Shown: piece after piece, positions 37,201-48,800 of the stretch | How the letters are laid out: every line of letters starts with the position of its first letter | Position numbering within the stretch: position 1 is the first letter of the stretch | Origin: Onthophagus taurus | Lineage: Eukaryota; Arthropoda; Insecta; Coleoptera; Scarabaeidae | Length of the DNA: 64,000 bases | Assembly: GCF_036711975.1 (NCBI RefSeq) | Contig: NC_091972.1 | Coordinates: forward strand, 5,585,001-5,649,000 | Direction: 5' to 3' | The notes under the pieces: generated by a model | The model's input: the letters and a program-made list of their open reading frames with translations, nothing else | What the model was told of the DNA's origin: nothing | The model's database searches: none | Made by a program: the position numbers and the translations under genes

Positions 37201-40200
37201 AGAAAAGATTGAAGAAAACACAAAAGATAAATAGAAAATAAAACAGAAACAGATTTAGCTTAAATTTTGATTACAATATCTGTTTTCTTGTAAAACATTT
37301 TTATACATTAAAAACTTCGTTCCACTTCCACTGAAGTTATAGGTGCAAATTTAAATGCTAGTGCTTCACTGAGATTATTTTTGTGCATCCTTTATTCAAA
37401 CATGTAAACATTTCTTTCAAAATAGGTAAACCATGATTTTTTGAAACAACCATAGGTATTGTTTTTTTTACTAATTTAGCAGCTTCACTGTTTATTCCAT
37501 TAATTAAGTCCTGAGCTTATATCATTACTTCAACCTGTGTAGAAAGCGCAAGTCCTGCTGTTTCCAATGTTTTTATTGATGCGCCAAGGAAGCCATAATT
37601 TGATGCAATGAAAATTAAGTCTGATTTTATTGCATTCTCATTTAGTAGGTCCTTTGAAATTTTGATTGACGCAGCCTTCTCTTCATCTAATGCATCAAAC
37701 ACATTCCCAATTATTTCGAAGTTAGTGGCATAGTAGTTTGCTGCTTCAATCCATGTTCCGCAGCGACGGTTGTGGAGGAATAGCAAGACAACTACTTACA
37801 ACTTACTGTTCTTGACGGCGCTTTTAAAAATACTTTTTTCACATTGATGATAAGCTGGTCGACGTTAATACATACCTCGAATTTTTGACACTTTTGGATA
37901 AAATGTTTGTATGGTCTAAGCTGCTTTCACCATGTAGGGAGCAGCATCTGATACAAAGAGTAAAATCATGTCTCTGTTGAAAGTCTTACCCAAAATCTTA
38001 ATAGAATCATCGAAAAGTCTTGCAATAGTGCTATGATTCGCTTTATCAAGCACAAAACAAAAATTGTTTAGCGATTACCTTACATATCTTCCTGTTGCAT
38101 CTGTTGCTTCGTCGATTGATATCCATAAAAAGCGACCGTTGATGCATTTCTGTATTTTTGTAAAGTTCCTGTTTTTGTGTATTTTCCGATGGTACTTTGT
38201 ACTTTATTTTCCTATGTTTATATAAAGTTTTTGTGTTAATTTTAAAAGATCTATGGACTGTTAAAGTCCTGCTACAAAAACCTGAAAGACCCTGTATAAA
38301 TTATTGTTAAATTTAGATTGAAACAAATTCAAAATTTGGTCATCCAAAATTTTATAAACTCCGCAATATATTACTCGACTACTTCGCAATCGATGATAAC
38401 AAAGAATCCAAAGTAATGATATTTAGTGAATTTAAAGAGACCGTTTTGGAAGCATACGCTATGTTGATGCAGCATCCCCCAATAATTCGCCCTAAATATT
38501 TTATGGGACAAGGAGCAATAACACAAAAACAACAAATTACGGTAAAAAAATAAATAAATAAATAAACGGATTAAAAACTAAAATTAATTGATGATTTTTT
38601 AGATTATTAAATCGTTTAAAGAAGGAACTTGTAACGTATTAATTTCAACGTGTATAGGAGAAGAAGGTTTAGATATTGGAGAAGTTGATTTAATAATTTG
38701 TTTCGATATTTCGAATAAATCCCCGATACGATTAATTCAAAGAATGGGACGAACTGGAAGGAAAAAACAAGGGAAAGTAATCATTTTAGTAACGGAAGGG
38801 AAAGAACAGGAGTTATTAAGGGAAGCTTTGGCGAATAAAACAAATTTATCAACGAATGTTTTAAAATCAAATGAGATTCCAAAACATTTATACAAAGAAA
38901 ATCCGAAGATGATTCCCGAAAATATTTTTCCAAGTTGTAATAAAATGTTTATTTCTGTTCCTAAAACCATCACGAAGAAAAAAAGCGGGAACATTAAAGA
39001 TATGTTTAATAATATAACTAAAAATGAAACAGCTTCACAAATCTTAAAAGACGTTGAAATCATTGAAAGTGAAGAAATAATTCCTTCTTCAGTGTTTTTA
39101 TGGAATCAAAGTAATTTTTTATTAATCTTGTTATTGAAATTGAGATGTATTGATTTAGTTTACAGGTGATCCTCTAAGCGAAGATTTAAAACTTATTGCT
39201 TATAATAAACCTTTGGATATTTTAAGAGTTTATCAACCTGTAGAAAATATTAAACATTCAAACGATACAGATATTTTAGTTTCATTATTACAATTCGTCG
39301 ATACTAAAAGATATAATTTACCAATTACACAACCAACAGGTAACTTTTTTAATGTGATTTTGAAGGAATTATTATTTATTTTTTTTAGTTTCATCACAAA
39401 ATCAAAATAAGAAACGGAAAATAACTAAAAGTGAATCTAACGATAATTTTAAACAAACAGATATACGAAATTTATTTAATAAACCTAAAATTAATTCACT
39501 TGAAGGTAAGAAACATTAATTAAATCAATTTATACAGTGAATTTCACTACTAATATACTAAAATATATTTCTCTACTTTGTTTCTAGTTCTAAGTCTAGT
39601 TTCAGTTCTAATAACTAGAATTTACATTTGCACTATCATTAGAATTAATACTAGACCTAGAACTAGAAACATCTGGGTTTAGCTGTATATCTTTCAAGAC
39701 GGCTAAACCCTGTATAAAAACACTTTCTAATTTTAGTTGAAAATGAAATGGTCTTGGAAGAAATTAAAGAAAATGCCACAAAAAAGAAAATCGAAACTCT
39801 TACACAAGATTTATTCTCAGAAATAACTTTATTCCTAAACATTTGTTATGAAGAAAAAAAATTGTGCTATTTTTGTGAAAATACTAATTTATGTAAGCGT
39901 TTACCAAAAGAAGAAACGACCAATTTTAATCCAATTGATTTGTCCCAATTGGATATTTCATCTATTGAGGCGTTAACAGAGAACGATTTTGATGCATATT
40001 TACAAGATTTAAGATTTAAGACGACAATTCAAGATTTAAATGATGTCGATTTCGAGCAATGTTTCGATGAAGACATTGTTTTTGACGAAGAAAGTATACG
40101 AATGGAAACTCCAAAGAAAGAAAATACGTTTCAATTCGAACCACCAAAGAGTATTAAAAAAGTTATTGGTTCGATTAATAAAACATCTCAATCGTGTTAC

Positions 40201-43200
40201 ACAGAAAATGTTGAATTAATTGATGATGGTGGAGTAGAAAAATGTTGTAATGATAACCTAGAGGTATTTCATTTAGAAAATATCGATGATTTGTTTGATA
40301 TGAATTGTTCTGAAGAATCGCCCGTTCTTTTTGATAGTTCTTTAGTTATTGCAACGGAAGAGGGAGAGAAAAGAGAAGATGAAAGATCATCATCTCCAGT
40401 TCTTGGGACATTTACTAAAAAGACACCGAAAAAACGCAAAGTTAATTTAAAAAGCAAGTTAGATTCGGCGTCAAAATCAAGTTTTTATGTCAATAAATCG
40501 AATCGTATTCAAAATGAGGATAAAAGTGTTGTTGAGAATAATATAGAAGATAATATTTATTTGGGAGAAAGCAGAAATAGTAATCTTAGTAATTATAGCG
40601 AGGATCTTTTTGATAGCCCAATAAATACACCAAAAAGATTAAATTTAAAATCACCTATAAAAGACAACAAAAAAAATTTTAATTGGGATGATAATTTTAA
40701 TGAATCTCTTGAACTTGAAAATGAATTAAAAAATGAAGAAAATTATTATGAAATAAACTCAACACAACAAATCCTATCGAAAAAAAGAAAGAAATCTCAA
40801 GATGGTGTTGATTTAAACATCGCTGATCTTTGTGATGAATCATTTTTTGGGGTTATCCCTACAGTAAAAGAACCAAACATAAAGAAGGCTAAAATAGACG
40901 AAAAACAGGAAGAAGCATTTTTCAGTTTGACCCAAGAATTAAAAGAACCGAAAATGATTGAAGAAGAAGCAAAAATTACCCAGAAATCTCTTAATTTGGA
41001 TGTTATCTGTGATGAATCATATTTTGGATTGACTCAAAAATTAAAAGAACCGAATATAACTGAAGAAGAAGCAAAAATTACCCAGAAATCTCTTATTTTA
41101 GATGATATCTGTGACGAATCATTTTTTGGATTAACCCAAGAATTAAAAGAACCGAAAATAAATAAAGAAGAAGCAAAAAATACCCAGAAATCTCTTAATT
41201 TAGATGATATCTGTGATGAATCATTTTTTGGATTAACCCAACAATTAAAAGAACCGAAAATAAATAAAGAAGAAGCAAAAATTACCCAACATTCTCTTAA
41301 TTTAGATGATATCTGTGATGAGTCATTTTTTGGATTGACTCAAGAATTATTAAAAGACTACAAAACGACTTTAAAAGAACCCCAAAAAGAATCATTTAAT
41401 AGTGTGTCTCAGATATTAAATAAATCTATTCAAATCTCAGCTAATGAGAATATTAATAAAGAAAGTTACCACGTGAAAGAAAAATCAGCGGATTCTATTA
41501 ATTTAAATATTTCTGATATCTGCGATATGTCACTTTTTGATTTAACCCAAAAACCAAAAGAAAATTCACCAAAAAATATTGATAAATCAGACAATGTTAT
41601 AATAATTGAAGATTCTCCAATTAAAAATAATTCCAACGAATTATTAAGTTCTGACGATTCTTTATCGCCTGTTTATGATTACACCAATAATATTACATCT
41701 CAATATCGGCGAAATCGTAGTCAAAAGAATGATGAAATTCAAGAAGAACGATTAAGTCCCGTTTTAACCCAGAAATTTAAAAAACCCAATAAATTTAAAT
41801 TAAAATTACAAAATTCATGTGTTGATAAAGATAATAATTTAACTAATCCTACAGAAAATAAAACAAATAATTTAAATAGTTTAGTAAACAGGGATAGTAA
41901 ATCGAATGAATCTCAATCTAGTAATACAATAACTTTCGATTTATTAGACGATGATAATGCGTTTGAAAATGTTTCTTATAAAACACCAGTAAAATCCACG
42001 TCAAGAATAAAATTAACGTTGAAAACACCGAGATCTACTAAAAAGATTACAAAAAATACAATTTCTTTGCTAAATAGTGAGAGTGAAGATGAAAAGACGC
42101 CGAAATCCAGCAAAAAAATTACGGGGAAAAGAATTTCTTTTGCAAGTAGTGATGATGAATTCGAAGAAGCACGGGGTTGGTGTCGAAAACAATCACCGGG
42201 CGTATCTAGAAGGAGAGATGAAAGTAATATAGGAACAAATCGAGGTTTACATAAAAAAGTAGGTTTTTTAAAATGTATTATAAATATTATTATATATTAT
42301 TAACTATAGATCTTTTGATAAATGAGAAGGTGTCAGATCTGGAGAATATGGTGGGTTGTATGTCTCATGATCATACAAACTTGTATAAGGTCTCAACATT
42401 ATATTCTTGAAACACTACACCGTTTCTATTGATCAATTCTGGCCTTTTTTGTTTAAGTACAGTGTATCTAGCTAATGACAGTACACAGAATTAAGCGTCG
42501 TCTGGTAGAAACGATTCCTTTGAAATCCCACCAAACAGATAACATCACGTTTTTTTGATATCAGCTTTCGAAGTATTCTTATCTTTTTTACTCCACGATC
42601 TCTTGCGCTTAACATTATTGTAGACAACCTAAATCACATCTCCAGGGATCTTGACGTTTGAGAACATATATATACTATCTCCTATATCGCTGACTAAGGC
42701 AGCAAAAGAGTGTAAACATTAGAGTGCAGATATATATATATCTGTGTCTGTCGTGCCCCCGTCTACACAAGAGACATGCGTGAACACGTGGTGAGTACGC
42801 TTTTATCTTATTGGACGGTGAATTAAAAATTAATAGCAGTTGATGACCTTGATGTTTATAAAACACCAAATAAATGTTTGACATAAACATAACCTAAAAT
42901 CTAATACAATAATGGCTTCTTGTTTTATTTATAACATTTGAAATCGACAAAATTGTCATGGTTACATAAAATTTGGTTTGTTATTTGGGTTGCCTAAACA
43001 AAAGTAAAGAATATAATGTTTAATGAACAACCTACATAAAGTTGATATTTAAAGCAATATTCAACGTCAATTTCACACAAAAGTACATATATTATAATTT
43101 ATTTGATGCATCTACGATAATTTATAACTAAAGTCAATTATCTACAATAATTGCATTTCAAAGCTGCATAAAATACGCGCGAAACACTTCAAACTCTTTA

Positions 43201-45108
43201 AAATTTACGATTCGCGCAAGCGCCTTCGCGACATGAGGGCACGACAAAGACAAAACATATATCATTCCGTCTGCTTTTGATGGAAACGCTCGCCACTCAT
43301 TGCTTAGATAGGGAGTCAGCGATATAGGAGATAGTATATATATGTTTGAGAAGCAAATCACAGACGTCAACATAACGGCACAAATTTCATTCCATAAGAA
43401 CATAAAGAACTCATATGTGCTTTGAGATTAAACGTGTGCATTTCAAATTATCAAATAATGAAACAGTTTAAGATTTAGAGCCGAGGTCGCTTGCGCCCGA
43501 GGTATTTTGATGTAAGCTGTTAGTACATTGTAAGTTATCAACAAGTTAATAGTTGAGGCTCTACAATCTAAGGTGTTAAAGACTTAGAGCCGAGGTCGCT
43601 TGTGGTTAAGGCAGTGGCTCAATATTTTAAAAACAATATATTTTGGATATATCACCCAGAAGCCTTGATGAAGACATTTAAAAAGTACTCTTACACTTAC
43701 ATTCCTCTACAAATATTTAACATTTTCAACACTAAACCCGCAAGAACTCAAATACACTCGGCATAAAAAACGCATCACCTAAAATGATGACCTGCTTCAA
43801 ACTGCAATAACATTTGTACGTATTGCTCGATTTGAATAAAGTTTTTTTATTTGAAAGGTCAACCCTTTGCCAATATTTCTGTACATACCTTCCCCATTTT
43901 GGTACTCTTCAGTTTCACCAATGTTGCATAACGTTAATGCGTGTTTTCTTCCTACGCTTTGAAGCTTTGAAACATAAGAAGCTTGTAGTCTCGTCTGTTC
44001 TGATCACTTGCTACTTCTTCCGCAGCGCCATCAGAAATTAAAGCAAGCCATTAAAATTGACGTTAAGTGTCGTTAACGTCGTTGACTGTTGGTTGCTAGA
44101 CAAGAAAAAAGCCTTTAAGTGTTGCAGTAGTTGTTCAGGCAGTGGCTTTAGTGAAAGATGGACGTAACACTCGTTATGCTACGGTTTGTCGCACCATTTA
44201 TCAGACGACCTGGGTCAGGAAGAAGACGCACCACACAACACCATGATGATCGATATATAAACGTGAGTGAACGCACAGTAAGAAGGAAATTTGAAGAAGC
44301 CCGGTTGAGATCACAGAGCAACTGGACCACAGTTTCCCAACAATTTATGTTATGCGTTTTTTCTGCCGCTGATTCAGTATTTAGATTCGTTGATCCTTTG
44401 CTATCTACATCTGGTATCTGATGATTATCACGTTGTTGATCAATTTAAGGAGAACATGCAATTTTATTGTTATTTCATGTCTTATTATCTCTTGATTTAT
44501 ATGTCGTTATCAAATACTTGAACAATCTCTTTGTATTTATAGAAATTGAAAAATCCATTTATTGATGATGAAGCTGAAGATACTTCAGAAGAAAAGGACT
44601 CTGAAGATTTCGAATTAGGTAGCACACAAGATTCATATGATGCCAGTTTTGTTACTCAAACCCATGTATTAAATACGACAAGTATGCACATAAAGTATTT
44701 AGAATCTGTCAGGTAAGTTAATTTTGAACATTAAGTGAATAGGAATAATTTCTTTATTTATATTAGAAGTCCTTTACAATTAAATGGGCGTTTTAAAATT
44801 CCCGAGCGACCAAAAAATCCCGATATCGATGTCTTCTCCCAAAAAGAAAATATCGAAGATAATTCTTATTTAGAGGTAAATTTTTATTTTTGTTTTATGT
44901 TATTTAAAAAAAATGTTTTTAGGATTCATTTTGTGTAAATATTTCCGAAAGTCAATTACCCGTTGAGAAAGATTTAAGCGAATTAGAGATAGCAGAAAGA
45001 ATTTTGGAGGAAAATAAGAAACTTAAAAGAAATAAGCATAAATGTAAAGATATTAATTCCAACAAAACGAAAAAGAGGAGGATAATTGTTTTAAGTGATA
45101 GCGAATAA
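34268..45108 (+). CDS. Fancm: FANCM DNA translocase/helicase
   Basis: Eleven exons join in frame: 34268-34287, 34344-35308, 35365-35486, 38317-38541, 38603-39110, 39166-39339, 39389-39505, 39737-42258, 44543-44712, 44767-44875 and 44923-45108 (TAA). All introns are GT-AG, giving 1,705 residues. FANCM remodels stalled replication forks and D-loops and recruits repair complexes in the nucleus. An SF2 helicase core of the Hef/FANCM type is clear: YPMREYQ (32-38), Walker A PTGLGKT (55-61), IDEAHKA (DEAH at 157-160), ALSATPG (187-193), then in exons 4-5 the second RecA lobe with [20 protein letters not shown] and [13 protein letters not shown]. The C-terminal two thirds is acidic and low-complexity, with an in-frame 34-residue tandem repeat (about 1100-1250) and a FIDDEAE segment at the start of exon 9. 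The protein ends [10 protein letters not shown]. There is no ERCC4-like/HhH C-terminus, unlike vertebrate FANCM. Introns 3 and 8 hold transposon remains. Confidence 0.95.
35570..35905. other. Fancm intron 3, left part
   Basis: AT-rich intron. It contains a CCGGTAGAGGGCGCTC string at 35727-35742 that resembles the CTCF consensus, inside a block (about 35640-35905) that looks repeat-derived but has no ends I can define. Confidence 0.35.
35906..37020. mobile_element. Non-autonomous IS630/Tc1-type element with long inverted ends
   Basis: It starts TACAGGGTGAGTTTTTTGCA. About 150 bp from the left end (35920-36070) recur inverted at about 36865-37013 (for example TCTCTCTATCTCCGCTAG against CTAGCGGAGATAGAGAGA). 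The last dozen or so bases of the right end are replaced. The interior reads [20 protein letters not shown] and later [19 protein letters not shown], with stops. This matches the N-terminal helix-turn-helix part (DUF4817-like) of insect IS630-type transposases. The catalytic DDE part is absent, so it is a deletion derivative. Confidence 0.75.
37250..38180 (-). pseudogene. hAT-type transposase remnant in Fancm intron 3
   Basis: Minus-strand translation in order: [15 protein letters not shown] (about 38125-38080), [11 protein letters not shown] (about 37850-37815), a [20 protein letters not shown] block (about 37755-37700), [16 protein letters not shown], then near 37350-37310 [13 protein letters not shown], the hAT C-terminal dimerisation signature. 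Stops and frameshifts interrupt it. The BED zinc finger and termini are not visible. Confidence 0.8.
39560..39715. repeat. Foldback element copy in Fancm intron 7
   Basis: CTAGTTCTAAGTCTAGTTTCAGTTC arms with inverted counterparts flank a GGGTTTAGCTGTATATCTTT...AAGACGGCTAAACCC core at about 39673-39710, 25 bp before the exon 8 acceptor. It belongs to the same family as the 23.7 and 52.7 kb copies. It makes up most of this 231-bp intron. Confidence 0.8.
40900..41350 (+). repeat. In-frame 102-bp (34-codon) tandem repeat in Fancm exon 8
   Basis: GATGAATCAT-type markers lie at 41011, 41113, 41215 and 41317 (102 bp each), with a diverged unit one period earlier at 40909. Each unit encodes [16 protein letters not shown] followed by an [16 protein letters not shown] linker. 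Related single motifs flank the array at 40833 (DESFFGVIP) and 41524 (DMSLFDLTQ). The third codon positions are nearly identical in the central units, so the expansion is recent. Confidence 0.95.
42665..43344. mobile_element. Non-autonomous TIR transposon with 8-bp target duplication (hAT or P type)
   Basis: A 31-bp perfect terminal inverted repeat begins CATATATATACTATCTCC (42665-42695, complement at 43314-43344). The direct repeat TTTGAGAA flanks both sides (42657-42664 and 43345-43352). An 8-bp duplication is produced by hAT and by P-superfamily elements, and a 31-bp TIR starting CAT is also the P-element arrangement. There is no coding capacity. It lies in Fancm intron 8. Confidence 0.8.
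43472..43605. repeat. Direct repeat TTAGAGCCGAGGTCGCTTG, two copies
   Basis: Near-identical 21-22 base copies begin at 43472 and 43581 (109 bp apart), GC-rich against the surrounding AT-rich intron. The intervening sequence differs. Origin unknown. Confidence 0.6.
44105..44345 (+). pseudogene. Tc1-type transposase N-terminal fossil in Fancm intron 8
   Basis: Frames read [16 protein letters not shown], then [11 protein letters not shown] with HDDRY, then [17 protein letters not shown]. These are successive parts of the paired HTH/GRPR-like DNA-binding region of insect Tc1-type transposases, with a frameshift and deletions between them. No catalytic domain follows. Confidence 0.8.
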
Positions 45109-45893
45109 AATGTAGCATATAATATTTTTGGTAATAAAGTAAAAAAGAAAACACAAATATCCTTGCTTTAAACTTTATTTTATTTCAGTTTTGACACATT
45201 TTAAAAAATTCAAAAAAGATAATTTTAAAACCAACCAGATCTAAATAATCTAATCGCTACCGTTGAAGTAATCATTGAAATTATTTCGAGATTAGTCAAG
45301 GAACAAATGTTGCCAAAAATGTAATTATTTTTATAAATCTTAAAAAAAGAATGAAAACGGCGGATATTTAAAAAAATACATTTCACATCAACACAAATAA
45401 AATACTGATTCGAGGAATGTAACGAGAGATTCTTAAGAGTATCAGAAGACCCATCGTTTTGTCACTGGTGGTCAAAAAAATAATAATCGTAATTAGCTGC
45501 CTTAAGAAAATTTACTAATTTAATTTTCCAGCCAAATAATTTTTAAATATTTTAAATTAATTAATATAATTCTAATACGATCCAGCGTTTTTAATAAATA
45601 ATCTAATCAAAATTAATTTTTGTCTTTTTTCTTTAATATAAAATAACTTAATAAAAAAATAATATTAATAATGTGACCTGTGATGTATTTATCTTCCTTT
45701 TAATGTAATTTTACGACAGTTATGTTTGGGGCTATTTACGCAACAGACTAATAAATAAACGTTTCTTCTCCTATCTACTAAACACTAAAACGCAATATAC
45801 ACATTATACTTTTTGGTTGACTAGAATAGAAGGACAACGACGGGGAAACTTTTGATTAATTTTTTTTGTTTGCTTGTTAATTTGTTTAGCTCT
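45109..45893. other. Convergent intergenic gap between Fancm and Itp
   Basis: About 785 bp shared by the two 3' UTRs. A Fancm poly(A) hexamer AATAAA lies at 45133-45138. The Itp signal is not clear; ATTAAA variants occur on the minus strand near 45630-45703. No other gene. Confidence 0.5.
45133..45138 (+). terminator. Poly(A) signal for Fancm
   Basis: AATAAA 25 bases after the stop codon, followed by A- and T-rich sequence. It is the nearest canonical hexamer, so a very short 3' UTR is likely. Confidence 0.5.
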
Positions 45894-48800
45894 TCATTTC
45901 CCCAATATTTCGACACCGTTGTGGATAGCCATTAATTCAATTTCGTCGGTGATGAGAAGTATTTCTATGCAGCCTTGGAATACTTCCGAGGTAAAGCAAT
46001 CTTCCCTAAAAAAATAAATAAGAATTAATTTCATTTTAACAAATTGAAATTAGAAAAAAAGTCGATGAAAAATCTCCACATCAAAATTTGCTGGAAAATT
46101 ATTTTTTGTACCCCAAAAAAGTTTTTTGTTTTTGTGGATTGTTTAAAATAAAATTTTTTAAAAATTGTTATTTATATTATATAAAAAAATTAAAAATGTT
46201 AAAAAAAAATAATTAGTAATGCTTAAAAGTAGTGTTAAAAAAAAATAAAAACTTGTTTTTAATGTGTACCTATGCCCCAGGAAGATCTGCCCCATGTAGT
46301 ACTCTTATCATTTCTTGGAGAGATGTTGTTTCATCTCCTAGTAGTAACGCGTCGATGCAACCCTTGAAGTAGTGTGTTGTAAAACATTTGTCTCTGAAAA
46401 TGAATTAATTTTTTTTTCTAACATTTATGTAATATTTGTTTTTATAATCATCAAATTAATGTAAAAGAATACTTAAAATATTTAAAGGTTAAATGTTCTG
46501 GTTAATGGCAATGAGTCAATTAAGTATATAAACAGGGGCCGCGGTTTAAATACAGCCCCGGATTGCCGCGGAGGAGAAGGATAACCGGTGTCTATTTTTA
46601 GCAGCACAATAACTTCTTTATGATTGCTCCTCAAAGTCATTGACTACCCGTCGTCGACCGCAAAGGTTGTGCTTCTCTCCTTTACTCTTCGCGTTTATGC
46701 GTGTGTGTAAGTACGAGGAAACACACTGGCGCCAAAATACTTCTCTACACTTCTTCTCTTTGCGTGTATTGGGTAGAGAGTCGTTGTCGTCTTTATATTT
46801 TCACACCTGCGTGCCAATTGCTACGACGGCTCGTGTGTATTCATCATCCTTTTACTTTAAAAGACGATTTATTTTTTTAGTGCTGTTAAAGGCAAGGTGA
46901 CTCGGTAAGGAGATAATTTTTACATAAACATAAAACAATATTGTACGAAATTAATTTTTTTTAAGGACAATTCCTTGGCAGAAAGTTCCAGTTTATATTT
47001 GAAAATATCAAAAATGTTTCAGCAAAACTATAGTTTAGACACTTGGAGGAAAAAAGACTTATAACAAAATTATTTCTGGGATATGATTACAATCAAGGTT
47101 CTAGAGAACCAAAATCACTTACCAGCTTGGATATTAATAAAGAAGACTGCATAATTATTGTTGTATAATAGTTCATAATTAAGTTATTTTGGCATGGATG
47201 ATTGGTCACTCAATGTTACGTTATGAACAACATTTGAGAATGAATGGAAGAAAAAGTTTTAAATGGTAGAGAAATAACCAAGGCGCAGCGATTAGATTGA
47301 TTTTACCCTAAAATCTGTCTTTTAAAATCAAGTACAGTGATAATGGCTTCATATCAGCAAGATGGAAAGGTAGAGGAGCTATCGAGCAATGATATTAATA
47401 TTCTAAGATTTAATTTCTTATTAATTATTTCAGATTTGTATCTCAACCATCTTTAATATTACTATTATTGGTTAACAATAACAAAAATAGAAAAGAAACG
47501 GATGGCAGAAGTAAAGAGGAATTTCAGCCTTAATCTAAACTCTGAACTTCTGCAAAAAAGAACGAAGATGGTTATTGGTTATTATTTCATGAAAACATAT
47601 CTTTGCAAGAGCGTATTTAAAGGCTACATGCTGATTGTAGACAAAAGTCTGTTGGCAGCTATAAACGGATGGAAACAAATAGAAAAAGTTAACAAAGCAG
47701 GAATCATTGTGGTAATACTTTCTGATTATATACGTCTAACATTTGTTCGTATTTGACTAGCATACAAAGATGATTTGGCAAACGAGACTTAAATTTTAAC
47801 TCAAAAGTGTATCAACATCAAAATTTTTAATGATACTTCGTTCACAAGCTACCACGACTCCTATCTTTTACGTTATTTCTATGACATAAGCTAAAAAGTC
47901 TATTACTTAGGTTACTTAGGTTTGGAATTGACTTTATGATCAGATACATCTTGAGTCTCGCAGAAAGTATGCGATTTTGATTAGGAATAGGGAAGATCAT
48001 GTATAAATCTGTCAAAAAGTGATAGACAACGAGTTATATTTTTGGTTCTCAATTCAAACTCTGAACTTCTGCAAAAAAGAACGAAGATGATAAAACTTAT
48101 CTTTGCAACGTTTATTTTAAAGGCTACATGCTGATTAGTGTCGTTCTTGGATCAATTGGTAAAGATCAAAAATCTTTTGGCTGCAATAAACCACGAAACA
48201 CATTTTTTTATCAAAGCTATTGAAAAAGTTAACAAAACTGGAATCATGTTCTTATTTGACTAACATACAAAGATGACTTGGTAAACATTTTGAAATACGA
48301 GACTTAAATTTTAACTCAAAAGTGTATCAACTATGTACTTTTACGTTATTTTTATAACATGAGCTTGCCAAAAACCCTATTAGTTATGCTTTGGAACTGA
48401 GTTTATGATCAGACACATTTTGAATGTCGCAGAAAGTATGCGATTTTGATTAGGAATAAGGAGGATCATGTCTAAACCTATAAAAAAGTGATACACAGTG
48501 AGATATTTCTAATAGATTTAGAATTTTTGATTTTGTACAATTCCTAATTGATTTGAAAAGTTAAAAATTATACATTTTAATGTACAAAAGAAATTTGAAA
48601 GTAGTTGGGAAAACTGGAATCTCAAATCTAGTCCAATTTGACATTAAAGTGATAGTTATAAAGTTATAGAAGTCTTTTTAGGCAATAAAATGTTTAGATA
48701 TCGATATTTACCTGCATAGTGTATGGATTTCTGGTTCTCTGAAGAGATTGTAGCAATCCTCGCAGATACGATCTAGGCGTGCAAATACACTTTTGTTGTA

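Noticed and set aside
44735..44938. Frame reading through a Fancm exon as a separate gene
   Set aside because: It is Fancm exon 10 plus flanking intron; splice sites at 44766 and 44876 join it to its neighbours in frame.
47502..47756. 84-residue plus-strand frame in the Itp intron
   Set aside because: It lies in one unit of an old tandem duplication, and the matching frame is destroyed in the other unit, so it is not under coding constraint.
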